Assembly (NCBI GenBank): GCA_018819925.1
Contig: JAHJPG010000129.1
Coordinates: 1 to 46,643, forward strand
DNA length: 46,643 nt
Direction: 5' to 3'
DNA from: Pseudomonadota bacterium
GTDB lineage: Bacteria; Desulfobacterota; Desulfarculia; Desulfarculales; Desulfarculaceae
Shown here piece after piece: positions 1 through 9,085 of this stretch. Below the pieces are notes generated by a model that saw only the letters and a program-made list of their open reading frames with translations, ran no database searches and was not told the origin of the DNA. Both the position numbers and the translations under genes were made by a program. The first letter of the stretch is position 1; each line of letters opens with the position of its first letter.

Positions 1-77
1 GCTGTGGACACTCGCGAGAAAACTTTATCAATGCACAGAAACGCTTCTCGGACGACTGACTTTTCGCCATCGTTAAA

Positions 78-578
78 CTGCGCTTCAGCGGCCTGCACAG
101 CAACGGTTTTTCCCTGGTGCGCAAGATCGTCTTCGAGGAGCTGGGCCTGTCGGTGAGCGACACGGCCGAGGGCCTGAGTGGCACCGTGGGCCAGACCCTC
201 ATCACTCCCACCCGCATTTACGTTAAGCCGGTTTTGGCGGTGCGCGACAAATTCGACCTCTTGGCCGCGGCCCACATCACCGGCGGCGGCCTTTTGGAAA
301 ACCTGCCCCGGGTGCTGCCTGCGGGCTGCCGGGCGGTGATCGACCAGGGCTCCTGGCCGGTGCCTCCGGTGTTCGACTGGCTGCAAAAGGCGGGCAAACT
401 CAGCCAACGGGAGATGAGCCGCACCTTCAACTGGGGCCTGGGCATGGCCCTGGTGGTGCCTGCCGAACAGGCCGCCGGGGTGGTGGCCCTGCTCCAGGAA
501 CAGGGCGAGCAGGCCTTCGTGGTGGGGCGCATCGAAGCCCGCCAGGGCGAGGAGCCTTTGGTGGAGGTGCGGGCTTGA
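78..578 (+). pseudogene. purM: Phosphoribosylformylglycinamidine cyclo-ligase, 3' half only (cut at window edge)
   Basis: C-terminal half of AIR synthetase, which closes the imidazole ring in purine synthesis. The SGLHSNGFSLVRK motif, the later AAHITGGGLLENLPR motif and the TFNWGLGMALVV strand are all readable, and the C-terminus looks complete. The open frame runs back only to a TGA at 57-59. Bases 1 to about 77 do not give the expected upstream PurM residues in any frame and look compositionally different, so the gene is broken here. The family is normally about 345 residues and only about 167 are present. A contig-edge assembly artefact is the likeliest cause; real truncation is possible. 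The DUF523 gene overlaps its stop codon. Confidence 0.85.
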
Positions 579-1036
579 TTTTGGTTTCCGCATGCCTTTT
601 GGGCCAACGGGTGCGCTACGACGGCCGCCACTGCCTGCGCGAGGATGTGCGCGAGCTGCTGGCCGGCGAGCCGGTGCTGGCCCTGTGCCCCGAAGTGCTG
701 GGCGGCCTGGGCACGCCCCGGCCCCCGGCCCGCTTCGTGGGGGCCTGTTTTGGCCGGGAGGGCCTGGACCTTCTTGGCGGCCAGGCCCGTCTGGTGGACG
801 ACACCGGCCGCGACGTGAGCCGGGCCTTTGCCCGGGGAGCCCGGGTGGTGGCCGGGCTTTGCCGGCAAAACGGGGTGCGTCTGGCGTTTTTAAAGGACCG
901 TTCGCCCTCCTGCGGCTGGGACCCCCAGGGGGTGAACCCCCAGGGCGGGCCGGGCCAGGGGGTGCTGGCCGCCCTGCTGCAACAGATGGGCGTCACGGTG
1001 CGCGAGGTGCGCTCCAGCGCCCGGGGCCAGGTGTAG
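575..1036 (+). CDS. DUF523 family protein (YbbK-like)
   Basis: Small cysteine-rich protein of 153 residues, the usual length for DUF523. The N-terminal SACLLGQRVRYDG motif, the LCPEVLGGLGTPRPP segment and the KDRSPSCG motif near residues 108-115 are diagnostic. The conserved cysteines suggest metal or cofactor binding, but no reaction is established. The TTG start at 575 overlaps the purM stop codon (TTGA), which argues for translational coupling and for this start over later ones. Confidence 0.82.
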   Translation: MILVSACLLGQRVRYDGRHCLREDVRELLAGEPVLALCPEVLGGLGTPRPPARFVGACFGREGLDLLGGQARLVDDTGRDVSRAFARGARVVAGLCRQNGVRLAFLKDRSPSCGWDPQGVNPQGGPGQGVLAALLQQMGVTVREVRSSARGQV

Positions 1037-1039
1037 GCC

Positions 1040-1603
1040 ATGTCCCAAACCCAAGAGCCCAACGCGGTCCAACACGCCCAGGCCATCTATAGCCTCTCGG
1101 TCCAGATCGCCGCCCTGTTGGGCGAGGCACTGCGCCGGGACTTCACCTTCAGCGGCACGGCCCTGGGGCACGGCGAGATCACCGACCAGGCCCTGGACGG
1201 CCAGATGCAATACGGCCTTCTGGCATGCGCCCTGGACAAGATTCAGATCAACCAGGCCACCTCCCCCGGCTATTGGGCACGGCTGCACCAGGAGCTGAAC
1301 AAGCTCATCTCCCGTGAGGCCCACACCTCGGCGGATGAGATTTTGCGGCCCCTGGCCTCGGTGATAAGCGACCGGGAGATGGCCGAGCTTTCCGAGGCGG
1401 CCTATCGCCCCCTGGCGCCCTATGAGGACGCCAGCCTGGCCCGCTTGCAGGAAGGGCTGGCCGGGACCCCCTTCGAGGTGCTGGCCGCCCGGGTGGTCAA
1501 GAGTTTCTACGCCAAAGGCGACCAATCGGCCGTGGCCGACCGGGTGATAAACCTGGCCCTGGAGGGCTCGCGCACCCTGTTTATCAAGGGCGGCCTGGCC
1601 TAG
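1040..1603 (+). CDS. Hypothetical protein, 187 aa
   Basis: I do not recognise this protein. It starts 3 bases after the DUF523 stop, in the same operon. The sequence is soluble, probably mostly helical and rich in Ala, Leu and Glu, with no signal peptide or membrane segment. Residues 37-49 (SGTALGHGEITDQ) form a glycine-rich patch. Codon use matches the neighbours and the only competing frames are GC-driven shadows, so it is probably a real gene. No function is proposed. Confidence 0.65.
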   Translation: MSQTQEPNAVQHAQAIYSLSVQIAALLGEALRRDFTFSGTALGHGEITDQALDGQMQYGLLACALDKIQINQATSPGYWARLHQELNKLISREAHTSADEILRPLASVISDREMAELSEAAYRPLAPYEDASLARLQEGLAGTPFEVLAARVVKSFYAKGDQSAVADRVINLALEGSRTLFIKGGLA

Positions 1604-1614
1604 ATGGTGCTCTG

Positions 1615-2043
1615 ATGCCCGTGGCCGCGGTGGATTTCTACCATGGCGCAGCCCTGAGCTTGCTCATCGGGCACCCGGCCTTTGAGACGATCAAGCCGCT
1701 GGGCAAGGGACGCTACCTGGTCAACGGCGGCATCCGGGTGTGGCTGAAGTTCAGCAAGGAGAAATCTCCCTGGCATTTCAGCTTCAGCCCCGAAGAAGTT
1801 GCCGCCCTTGGCGAGGACCTGAAAGCCGGCGGCAAGGTTTTCCTGTGCCTGGTGTGCCGCCGGGATTCCATATGCGCGTTGGACGCCAGGGAGATTGCCC
1901 AGGCGTTCAAGCTGCGCTGGGACACGGAGCAGTCCCTGACCGTGACCAGGGTGCCGGGGCGCAAGTCGTATGTTGAAGGACCGGGCAGTGAGGTGGACGG
2001 CCTGATTTTGGCCAGTGCCTTCCCGGACAAGCTCTTCGCGTGA
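1615..2043 (+). CDS. Hypothetical protein, 142 aa
   Basis: Unrecognised soluble protein that begins 11 bases after the previous gene and is read in the same direction. It has alternating strands and helices, including a WHFSFSPEEVAALGEDLKAG segment and a cysteine pair in FLCLVCRRD, and no signal peptide. The ATG at 1615 lies in TCTGATGCC with only weak Shine-Dalgarno complementarity, so translation may be coupled to the upstream gene. It ends 44 bases before ispG. No function is proposed. Confidence 0.6.
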   Translation: MPVAAVDFYHGAALSLLIGHPAFETIKPLGKGRYLVNGGIRVWLKFSKEKSPWHFSFSPEEVAALGEDLKAGGKVFLCLVCRRDSICALDAREIAQAFKLRWDTEQSLTVTRVPGRKSYVEGPGSEVDGLILASAFPDKLFA

Positions 2044-2087
2044 GATGATCGGATGAAAAGCGGCTCTAACCTAGACACGGATGCCCA

Positions 2088-3185
2088 ATGACGCACACCC
2101 GCGATAAAACCCGCCGCATCATGGTGGGCTCGGTGCCGGTGGGCGCAGGCGCGCCGGTGGCGGTGCAGTCCATGACCAACACCGACACCCGCGACCCGGC
2201 GGCCACCCTGGCTCAGATAACAGCCCTGGCCGAGGCGGGCTGCGAGCTGGTGCGCTGCGCGGTGCCCGACCTGGCGGCGGCGGCCGCCTTTGGGCCCATC
2301 ACCCAGGCCAGCCCCCTGCCGGTGATCGCGGACGTGCACTTCGACCCCGCCCTGGCCGTGGCCGCCCTGGAGAACGGCGCCGCCGGCCTGCGCATCAATC
2401 CGGGCAACATCGGCGGCCCGGCGGCGGTCAAGCGGGTGGTGGACGCGGCCAAGGCGGCGGGCGCTCCCATCAGGGTGGGGGCCAACAGCGGCTCGCTGCC
2501 CAAGGACATCCTGGAGCGCTGCGGCGGACCCACGCCCCAGGCCCTGGTGGAGGCGGCCCTGGGCCACGTGCGCCTTCTGGAAGAGCTGGGCTTCGGCCAG
2601 ATCAAGGTGAGCCTCAAATCCTCCAGCGTGCTCGACACCATCGAGGCCTGCCGCCTTTGGGCCCAGCGCTCGGACTACCCCCAGCATCTGGGAGTCACCG
2701 AGGCGGGGGGGCTGTTGGCCGGGGCCATCAAGAGCGCGGTGGGCATCGGGGCTCTGCTCATGGAAGGCATCGGCGACACCTTCCGGGTGAGCCTAACCGC
2801 CGACCCGGTGCGCGAGGTGGAGGCGGCCTGGCACATCCTCAGGGCCTGCGGCCTGCGCCGGCGGGGGGTGGAGATAATCTCCTGCCCCACCTGCGGCCGC
2901 ACCGAGATAGACTTGATAGGCCTGTTGGAGCGGGCCGAGCCGGAGTTGGCCAAGATCAGCGCCCCGCTCACCGTGGCCATCATGGGCTGCGTGGTCAACG
3001 GCCCCGGCGAGGCCAAACACGCCCAGGTGGGCCTGGCCGGCGGGCGCGGCCAGGGGGTCATCTTCGCCCACGGCGAGATCATCAAGAAGGTCCCCGAGGC
3101 ACAACTTTTGGAAGAGTTCATGAAGGCGGTGCGCCAAGCGGACCAGGATTACGCACAAACCAACCCAGAGCAAAGCGAGCGTTAG
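2088..3185 (+). CDS. ispG: 4-hydroxy-3-methylbut-2-en-1-yl diphosphate synthase (IspG/GcpE)
   Basis: Iron-sulfur enzyme of the MEP isoprenoid pathway that converts MEcPP to HMBPP. The protein is 365 residues, the compact bacterial form. It has an N-terminal TIM barrel ([13 protein letters not shown] near residue 25; [23 protein letters not shown]) and a C-terminal [4Fe-4S] domain. The cluster ligands are visible as [10 protein letters not shown] and [11 protein letters not shown]. The ATG at 2088 follows a 44-base gap. The proS gene starts 4 bases after the stop, so the two are probably co-transcribed. Confidence 0.96.
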   Translation: MTHTRDKTRRIMVGSVPVGAGAPVAVQSMTNTDTRDPAATLAQITALAEAGCELVRCAVPDLAAAAAFGPITQASPLPVIADVHFDPALAVAALENGAAGLRINPGNIGGPAAVKRVVDAAKAAGAPIRVGANSGSLPKDILERCGGPTPQALVEAALGHVRLLEELGFGQIKVSLKSSSVLDTIEACRLWAQRSDYPQHLGVTEAGGLLAGAIKSAVGIGALLMEGIGDTFRVSLTADPVREVEAAWHILRACGLRRRGVEIISCPTCGRTEIDLIGLLERAEPELAKISAPLTVAIMGCVVNGPGEAKHAQVGLAGGRGQGVIFAHGEIIKKVPEAQLLEEFMKAVRQADQDYAQTNPEQSER

Positions 3186-3189
3186 ACAA

Positions 3190-4902
3190 ATGAGGTTCTC
3201 TCAGGCATTCATCCCCACCCTCAAGGAGACCCCGGCCGAGGCCGAGGTGGTTAGCCATCAGCTAATGTTGCGCGCGGGCATGATCCGCAAGCTGGCCTCG
3301 GGCGTCTATACCTGGCTGCCCCTGGGCCTGCGCGCCCTGCGCAAGGTGGAGCGCATCATCCGCGAGGAGATGGACGCGGCCGGGGCCCGGGAGCTTCTGA
3401 TGCCCGGGGTGCAGCCCGCCGAGCTGTGGCAGGAGTCTGGCCGCTGGGAGCACTACGGCCGGGAGTTGCTGCGCTTCAAGGACCGCCACGACCACGATTA
3501 CTGCCTGGCCCCCACCCACGAGGAGGTCATCACCGACCTGGTGCGCCGCGAGGTGCGCTCCTACCGGGACATGCCGCTGAACCTCTACCAGTTCCAGACC
3601 AAGTTCCGCGACGAGATCCGCCCCCGCTTCGGGGTGATGCGCTCGCGGGAGTTCATCATGAAGGACGGCTATTCCTTTGACCCCGACGAAGAAAGCTCGG
3701 CGGCCAGCTACAAGCTGATGCACCAGGCCTACAGCGCGGTGTTCACCCGCCTGGGCCTGGAGTTCGCGGTGGTGGAGGCGGACAGCGGAGCCATCGGAGG
3801 CTCCTTCAGCCACGAGTTCATGGTCCTGGCCGACACCGGCGAGGACGCCATAGCCTCCTGCCAATGCGGCTGGGCGGCCAACTTCGAAAAGGCCGAGGTG
3901 GCCCCGCCCAAGGGCGAGCCGCCCGCAGCCGTCTCCGAGATCGCCCAAGTGGACACCCCCGGGGCCCACACCGTGGAGGAGGTGGCCAAGTTCCTGGGCG
4001 TCAGCCCGGCCCAGGTGGCCAAGACCCTGGTCTACCTGGCCGACGGCAAGCCGGTGGCGGCCATGGTGCGCGGCGACCGCCAGCTAAACGAGGTCAAGCT
4101 CAAGAACCTGCTGGACGTGGCCGAGCTGGAGCTGGCCCCGGCCTCGGTGATCCTGGAAGTAAGCGGCGGTCCGGTGGGCTTCACCGGGCCGGTGGGCCTG
4201 AACATACCCCTCTACGCCGACCAGGAGCTTTACTTTGCCGAGGCCCTGGTGACCGGAGCCAACCAGGCCGACGCCCATCTCACCGGGATGCACATGGCCC
4301 GTGACGCGCAGCAGGCCAAACAGGCCGACCTCCGGGTCATCGAGCCGGGCGACCCCTGCCCCCGGTGCGGCGCGGATCCCGTCTTTGCCCGGGGCATCGA
4401 GGTGGGGCACATCTTCCGCCTAGGCACCAAGTACAGCCAGGCCATGGGCGCCAACTACCTTGACGCCGAAGGACAGAGCCGCCCCCTGATCATGGGCTGC
4501 TACGGCATCGGGGTGACCCGTATCGTGGCCTCGGCCATCGAGCAGGGCCACGACCAATCGGGCATCATCTTCCCCCTGGCCATCGCCCCCTATTCGGTGA
4601 CTATCTTGCCAATGGCCGCCGACGGCGAGGTAATGGAAGCCGCCCAGAAGCTCTACGGCCAGTTGCGCGCCGCCGGGATCGACGTGCTCATGGACGACCG
4701 CGACCTCAGGCCCGGAGTGAAGTTCAAGGACGCGGACCTCATCGGCATTCCCCTCAGGGTGGTGGTGGGCGCCAAGGGCCTTAAGGAAGGGGCCGTTGAG
4801 CTCAAGCACCGCCAAAGCGGGGACTTTGACATGATCCCCGTGGAACAGGCGGCAAACCGTCTGGCCGAGATGGTGCGCCAAGGGGGCGGGCAGCCCCTGT
4901 AG
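3190..4902 (+). CDS. proS: Prolyl-tRNA synthetase
   Basis: Class II aminoacyl-tRNA synthetase that charges tRNA-Pro. At 570 residues it is the bacterial long form, with the INS/YbaK-like editing domain (about residues 230-385) inserted between motifs 2 and 3. The N-terminal [20 protein letters not shown] segment, motif 2 ([19 protein letters not shown]) and motif 3 ([18 protein letters not shown]) are present, followed by the anticodon-binding domain. A CxC/CxxC-like metal site is suggested near residues 393-396 (CPRC). It lies immediately downstream of ispG. Confidence 0.96.
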   Translation: MRFSQAFIPTLKETPAEAEVVSHQLMLRAGMIRKLASGVYTWLPLGLRALRKVERIIREEMDAAGARELLMPGVQPAELWQESGRWEHYGRELLRFKDRHDHDYCLAPTHEEVITDLVRREVRSYRDMPLNLYQFQTKFRDEIRPRFGVMRSREFIMKDGYSFDPDEESSAASYKLMHQAYSAVFTRLGLEFAVVEADSGAIGGSFSHEFMVLADTGEDAIASCQCGWAANFEKAEVAPPKGEPPAAVSEIAQVDTPGAHTVEEVAKFLGVSPAQVAKTLVYLADGKPVAAMVRGDRQLNEVKLKNLLDVAELELAPASVILEVSGGPVGFTGPVGLNIPLYADQELYFAEALVTGANQADAHLTGMHMARDAQQAKQADLRVIEPGDPCPRCGADPVFARGIEVGHIFRLGTKYSQAMGANYLDAEGQSRPLIMGCYGIGVTRIVASAIEQGHDQSGIIFPLAIAPYSVTILPMAADGEVMEAAQKLYGQLRAAGIDVLMDDRDLRPGVKFKDADLIGIPLRVVVGAKGLKEGAVELKHRQSGDFDMIPVEQAANRLAEMVRQGGGQPL

Positions 4903-4932
4903 GCCGGCCGGGCCGAGCCCCTTGGCATCCTT

Positions 4933-4958
4933 GCCCGGCCCCCAGTCCGGGGCCGGGC
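4933..4958 (+). terminator. GC-rich hairpin after proS
   Basis: A perfect 10-bp stem (GCCCGGCCCC at 4933-4942, GGGGCCGGGC at 4949-4958) with a 6-nt loop lies 30 bases after proS. No T-run follows, so it is not a classical intrinsic terminator; it may pause polymerase or protect the mRNA end. The remaining 98 bases before relA are more AT-rich (TTTTATAAG near 5011-5019) and may hold its promoter, but no convincing -35 was found. Confidence 0.4.
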
Positions 4959-5057
4959 GGGATTAGCGCCTGAAAGTGGCGCTTGACCATCGGGCTTTTA
5001 AGCGCAAGAGTTTTATAAGTGGCAACCGATTAAAACCCAACCTAGAGGCCTGGCGCC

Positions 5058-7211
5058 GTGGCCCTGCAACGCATCAACGAAATAATCGACGCGGTCCGGG
5101 AGTATCATCCCGGGGCCGACGTGGGAGCCATCCAGAAGGCCTATGTGTTTTCGGCCAAGGCGCACAAGGGACAGGTGCGCCGTTCGGGAGCCCCCTACCT
5201 GAGCCACCCCCTGGCCGTGGCCGCGCTTTTGGCCGAGATGCACACCGACGTGGCCAGCATCTGCGCGGCCCTGCTGCACGACGCGGTGGAGGACACCGAC
5301 ACCACCGTGGCCGACATTGCCGCTCTACTGGGTCCGGAGGTAGCCTCCCTGGTGGACGGAGTGACCAAGATCACCCAGATCAGCGCCACCACCAAGACCG
5401 CCCAGCAGGCCGAGAACATGCGCAAGATGATCCTGGCCATGGCCAACGACATCCGGGTGCTCTTGATCAAGTTGGCCGACCGCCTGCACAACATGCGCAC
5501 CCTGGGCTACATGCCCCCGGCCAAGCAACGCTCCATAGCCCAGGAGACCCGCGACATTTACGCCCCCATGGCCCACCGCCTGGGCATCCGCCGCTGGCAG
5601 GCCGAACTGGAGGATTGGACCCTCTATTTCCTGGAGCCCAACATCTACCAGCGCATCAAGGATGGAGTGGCCACCCGCCAGGGAGAGCGGGAGCGTTTCA
5701 TCGCCGAGGTGAAGCAGGTGCTCCAGGAAAAAGTGGCCGAGGAGGGCATCACCTGCACCGTGGACGGCCGTCCCAAGCACTACTACAGCATCTACCGCAA
5801 GATGCAGCGCCGGGGCGTGGACATCGACCAGCTTTACGACATCATCGCCTTTAGGGTGGTGGTGCAAACTCTCAGGGACTGCTACGAAGCCTTGGGGGTG
5901 ATGCACAACGTGTGGAAGCCCATCCCCGGCCGCTTCCGCGACTACATCGGCATGCCCAAGCCCAACATGTACCAGTCCCTGCACACCTCGGTGGTGGGTC
6001 CCATGGGACAGCGCATGGAGATACAGATTCGCACCGAGGAGATGCACCGCGTGGCCGAGGAGGGCATCGCCGCCCACTGGCGCTACAAGGAGCAAGGGGC
6101 GGGTGACGAGGCCGAGCAGGGCCGCTCCGCCTGGCTGCGCCGGCTCATGGAGTGGCAGCGTGAACTGGAAGACCCCACCGAGTTCATGCAGTCGCTGAAG
6201 ATGAACCTCTACCCCGGCGAGATATTCGTATTCACCCCGGGGGGCGAGGTTAAAGCCCTGCCCCGGGGGGCCACGCCGGTGGATTTCGCCTACTCCATCC
6301 ACACCGAGGTGGGCCACCAGTGCGTGGGGGCCCGGGTCAACGGCCGCATGGTCCCCCTCAAGAGCGAGCTTAAGACCGGCGACCAGGTGGAGATCATCAC
6401 CCAGGCCAACCACAAGCCCAGCAAGGACTGGCTTAATTACGTGGTCAGCGGCCGGGCCCGAGCCAAGATTCGCTCCTTTATCCGCGAGTCGGAGCGCGCC
6501 CGCTCGGTGAGCCTGGGCAGCGAAATTTTGGACAAGGAGCTGCGCAAGCACAAGCTCACCCTGGCCGCGGTGCTCAAGGACGGCAAGCTCGCCACGGTGA
6601 TGGAAGAGCTTTCCTACAAGGATCCGGAGCTTCTGCTGGCCTCGGTGGCCTACGGCAAGGTGTCCCCCCGCCACATCGTGAACAAGATATTGCCCCGTCC
6701 GGCGGAAGACGCTCTGGAAAAACCAGGTCTGATCGAGCGCTCCCTAAAGCGCTTGCGGCGCCGGCCCGCTCCGGAGGGTATCAAGGTAAAGGGCCTGGAC
6801 GACATCCTGGTGCGTTTCGCCAAGTGCTGCAACCCGCTGCCCGGCGACGAGGTGTCCGGCTACATCACCCGGGGACGTGGAGTCACCATCCACCGGGCCG
6901 ACTGCCTGCATGTGCGCGGTATGGACCCGGAACGCCTGGTGGAGGTGGAATGGGACCTGGCCAAGGAAGAAGTGCGCCCGGTGCGCATCCAGGTAATCAG
7001 CTCGGACCGGGCCGGCATCCTGGCCGATCTGGCCGGGGTGATGAAAAAGCACGAAATCAACATCATGGAGGCGGAGGTGAAGACCACGGAGGACCTGACG
7101 GGCATCGCCACCTTCGTGATCCAGGTCCACGACGCCAAGCAGCTTAACCGGGTGCTCAAGGACATCGCCAAGCTGCGCGACATCCTGTCGGTGCGCCGCA
7201 TGGATCACTAG
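5058..7211 (+). CDS. Bifunctional RelA/SpoT-family (p)ppGpp synthetase/hydrolase
   Basis: Long RSH enzyme of 717 residues that sets the stringent-response alarmone level. Domains in order: HD hydrolase domain with intact His-Asp (H74-D75 in LLHDAVEDTD), synthetase domain (YYSIYRKM; GRFRDYIGMPKPNMYQSLHTS; EIQIRTEEMHRVAEEG), TGS domain (IFVFTPGGEVKALPRGATPVDFAYSIH), a zinc-finger-like segment with FAKCCNPLPGDEV, and a C-terminal ACT domain (QVISSDRAGILADLAG). The HD residues suggest hydrolysis is retained, so this could be the single Rel of the organism; a second RSH elsewhere cannot be excluded. The start is GTG at 5058, preceded by AGAGG. Confidence 0.95.
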   Translation: MALQRINEIIDAVREYHPGADVGAIQKAYVFSAKAHKGQVRRSGAPYLSHPLAVAALLAEMHTDVASICAALLHDAVEDTDTTVADIAALLGPEVASLVDGVTKITQISATTKTAQQAENMRKMILAMANDIRVLLIKLADRLHNMRTLGYMPPAKQRSIAQETRDIYAPMAHRLGIRRWQAELEDWTLYFLEPNIYQRIKDGVATRQGERERFIAEVKQVLQEKVAEEGITCTVDGRPKHYYSIYRKMQRRGVDIDQLYDIIAFRVVVQTLRDCYEALGVMHNVWKPIPGRFRDYIGMPKPNMYQSLHTSVVGPMGQRMEIQIRTEEMHRVAEEGIAAHWRYKEQGAGDEAEQGRSAWLRRLMEWQRELEDPTEFMQSLKMNLYPGEIFVFTPGGEVKALPRGATPVDFAYSIHTEVGHQCVGARVNGRMVPLKSELKTGDQVEIITQANHKPSKDWLNYVVSGRARAKIRSFIRESERARSVSLGSEILDKELRKHKLTLAAVLKDGKLATVMEELSYKDPELLLASVAYGKVSPRHIVNKILPRPAEDALEKPGLIERSLKRLRRRPAPEGIKVKGLDDILVRFAKCCNPLPGDEVSGYITRGRGVTIHRADCLHVRGMDPERLVEVEWDLAKEEVRPVRIQVISSDRAGILADLAGVMKKHEINIMEAEVKTTEDLTGIATFVIQVHDAKQLNRVLKDIAKLRDILSVRRMDH

Positions 7212-7250
7212 CATCTGGCCCACCGGGGCCGGCCAAGCGGTCAAAAGATA

Positions 7251-7276
7251 GCGGAGGGCGCGGGTGCGCCCTCCGC
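7251..7276. terminator. Bidirectional terminator between relA/spoT and rpmB
   Basis: Perfect 11-bp stem (GCGGAGGGCGC at 7251-7261, GCGCCCTCCGC at 7266-7276) with a GGGT tetraloop. It is followed by ATAATTTT on the plus strand and by TATCTTTTGA on the minus strand, so it can end both converging genes. Confidence 0.85.
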
Positions 7277-7297
7277 ATAATTTTGGGAGAAGCTTTT

Positions 7298-7489
7298 TTA
7301 GGTGGGCTTGTTGATCAAGCCCGAACGCAAGCAACGGGTGCAAACCCTCACCCTGCGCACCTGGCCGTTTACCACGGTGCGCACGCGCTGCAAGTTGGGA
7401 TTGAAACGCCGCTTGGTTTTCCTATGGGCGTGGCTGACGTTGTTGCCAACCTGGGGCTTCTTACCGCAATATTCGCAAACCTGGCTCAT
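7298..7489 (-). CDS. rpmB: 50S ribosomal protein L28
   Basis: Ribosomal protein L28, 63 residues. It has the [21 protein letters not shown]-terminus, the RRFNPNLQ core and the C-terminal CTRCLRSG. Two CxxC pairs (residues 5 and 8; 50 and 53) indicate the zinc-ribbon (C+) form. The open frame extends further upstream, but the ATG at 7489 gives the family's usual start and sits after GGGAGGAAACAAGCC on the minus strand. It is divergent from infA and convergent with the RSH gene. Confidence 0.95.
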   Translation of the reverse strand: MSQVCEYCGKKPQVGNNVSHAHRKTKRRFNPNLQRVRTVVNGQVRRVRVCTRCLRSGLINKPT

Positions 7490-7552
7490 GGCTTGTTTCC
7501 TCCCAAAGCCGCTGGCCGCGCCGAAAGTGGGCCGGCCCTGTGCTGGAGCCGA

Positions 7553-7581
7553 AATATACACACCACCCGTGGGGTTGACAA
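7553..7581 (-). promoter_or_regulatory. Sigma-70-type promoter for rpmB
   Basis: On the minus strand, TTGTCA (7581-7576) and TATATT (7558-7553) are separated by 17 bp, each one base from consensus. The predicted leader to the rpmB ATG is about 55 nt. Confidence 0.65.
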
Positions 7582-7613
7582 GTGTTTTTGTGCCACGGGC
7601 CGGCCGGGTGGCC

Positions 7614-7642
7614 TTGACGGAGCCCCCTGCCCATGGCATAGT
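7614..7642 (+). promoter_or_regulatory. Candidate sigma-70 promoter for infA
   Basis: TTGACG (7614-7619) and CATAGT (7637-7642) are separated by 17 bp, upstream of infA and divergent from the rpmB promoter. The -10 is weaker than the -35. Confidence 0.45.
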
Positions 7643-7730
7643 TGACCCGCCGCGTAACCTCTGGAAACTTCTGAGCGGCCGGGCACGGAGCCCGGGCGGC
7701 GCAACATTAATCCCAGACCGAGGAGGCAGC

Positions 7731-7949
7731 TTGAGCCGCGACGATCTTATCCACCTTGAGGGTCAGGTGACCCGCACCCTGGGAGGGGGGCAGATGGAGG
7801 TGGTCACCGAACAAGGGCATACCCTGCGCGCCGTATTGAGCGGCAGGATGAAGCGATTCAAGATCAAAGTTCTGGTGGGAGACAAGGTGCGCGTCAGCGT
7901 GTCGCCCTACGACCTAACCCACGGACTCATCACCTACCGGCTTAAGTAG
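7731..7949 (+). CDS. infA: Translation initiation factor IF-1
   Basis: Small OB-fold factor that binds the ribosomal A site during initiation. The readable frame gives 72 residues, the family's standard length, with [20 protein letters not shown] and the terminal [15 protein letters not shown]. The open frame extends far upstream without homology. The TTG at 7731 is chosen because AGGAGG lies 4 bases upstream and it gives the canonical N-terminus. An acidic [10 protein letters not shown] replaces the usual EDAIEVEGKV. A genome may carry more than one infA, and a second copy elsewhere is possible. Confidence 0.92.
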   Translation: MSRDDLIHLEGQVTRTLGGGQMEVVTEQGHTLRAVLSGRMKRFKIKVLVGDKVRVSVSPYDLTHGLITYRLK

Positions 7950-7980
7950 AACCGCCCGATTTGGGCCGGGCCGCCGTCCG

Positions 7981-9084
7981 TCAGTCTTGGGCCTGGGAAG
8001 CGGCCAGCCCCACCAAGGGCTCCATGACTACCCTGCGCACCAGGGTACGGGCCTCGGCGCCCTGGTAGCCGGCCAATATCTCTTGCAGATCTCGCGCCGC
8101 CCCCCTGGCCTTTCGCCAGCCGGTCAGACGTGCCTGCTCTATGATATCCCAGTCGCCTTGGGCCATGAAACCTTGCACCGCGGGGATGATCTCCGGAAAA
8201 AGCAGGCGCAGAAAACCGGCTTGCCACACCGGATAAAGGCCCAGGGCTCCCAAGCTCTGGTGGGCGGCTATCTGGGCCAGGCGCCCCTGGGGCCCGCAGT
8301 CGGCCATGAGGTCCTTGACCCCGCGCACGAAGTGCTCCACGTCGCTGCCCGGATGCTGGGCGGCCGCCAGGGCCAAGAGTTCCTGGGCCGGGGCCGCGTC
8401 GCGGGCCTCGCCCAACTCGTGCCACAGCACCGCTTGCATCTCCCCTTCCAGCACCGGCGCCAACTGCTCCCAGGAAGGCCGCGTGGTCACCTGCCGGTAA
8501 TCCCGGCCATAGGCCTCCAGGGCGAAACGCTTGAAGGCGGTCTGGCTGGGGCGGGGGTCGGCCAAGAGATCCCATAGCAGGTATGGAAAAGGGCCGCGGC
8601 GCAGAAATATGTCGCCACCTTGGCGCAGACCGGGCAAAAACAGGATGTCGCTGGTCAACTCCTGGCCCAGCCGATGCACCCAAAGCCCATCCTGACGCCA
8701 GGCCTTTTCCTCATGGGCCAGGAAGAAAACCGGCGCGCCTCCCCCCACCCGGCCGGCTCCGTAGAGCAGGCCGTGGGACGCCAGGATCTGGTTGATTTGC
8801 TCAACCGCGAAGGGATCGAAGCTCTCGCCATTAAGGACGAGGGGCTGCGGTTGCTTTTCCAGCACCTCATCCCAAAGCTGCTCCCGTTGGCTGACCCATT
8901 CCAGAACCTGGCTGGTCTCCTGCTCTTGCCAGGGAGGCAGACCCCGCTCCCACTTGTAAAGGTTCCTCAGGCGCAGCAGGAGGCCGCAAAGGCTGAAACG
9001 GCCCGCCACCGAGGCATCGGCTATGGCGCAGTTGGCTTGCACCTGGGGGGCCAACTCGGCCAGCAGCCCGGAGGCCTCCCGCAT
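7981..9084 (-). CDS. Conserved hypothetical protein, 367 aa
   Basis: I do not recognise a named domain. The protein is soluble, helical and rich in Trp, Leu and Gln, with no signal peptide or membrane segment. Notable segments are LLLRLRNLYKWERGLPPW near residue 40 and GESFDPFAVEQINQIL near residue 90. The open frame continues antisense through the upstream gene, but the real start is the ATG at 9084, one base after the stop of the gamma-carbonic-anhydrase gene. The pair is therefore probably translationally coupled. I have an uncertain memory of similar uncharacterised deltaproteobacterial proteins. Confidence 0.7.
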   Translation of the reverse strand: MREASGLLAELAPQVQANCAIADASVAGRFSLCGLLLRLRNLYKWERGLPPWQEQETSQVLEWVSQREQLWDEVLEKQPQPLVLNGESFDPFAVEQINQILASHGLLYGAGRVGGGAPVFFLAHEEKAWRQDGLWVHRLGQELTSDILFLPGLRQGGDIFLRRGPFPYLLWDLLADPRPSQTAFKRFALEAYGRDYRQVTTRPSWEQLAPVLEGEMQAVLWHELGEARDAAPAQELLALAAAQHPGSDVEHFVRGVKDLMADCGPQGRLAQIAAHQSLGALGLYPVWQAGFLRLLFPEIIPAVQGFMAQGDWDIIEQARLTGWRKARGAARDLQEILAGYQGAEARTLVRRVVMEPLVGLAASQAQD

Positions 9085-9085
9085 C

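Noticed and set aside
5325-6674. Long minus-strand open frame (about 449 codons) inside the RelA/SpoT gene
   Set aside because: Antisense to a clear gene; composition (His, Gly, Leu, Val rich) is a shadow of GC-rich codon bias.
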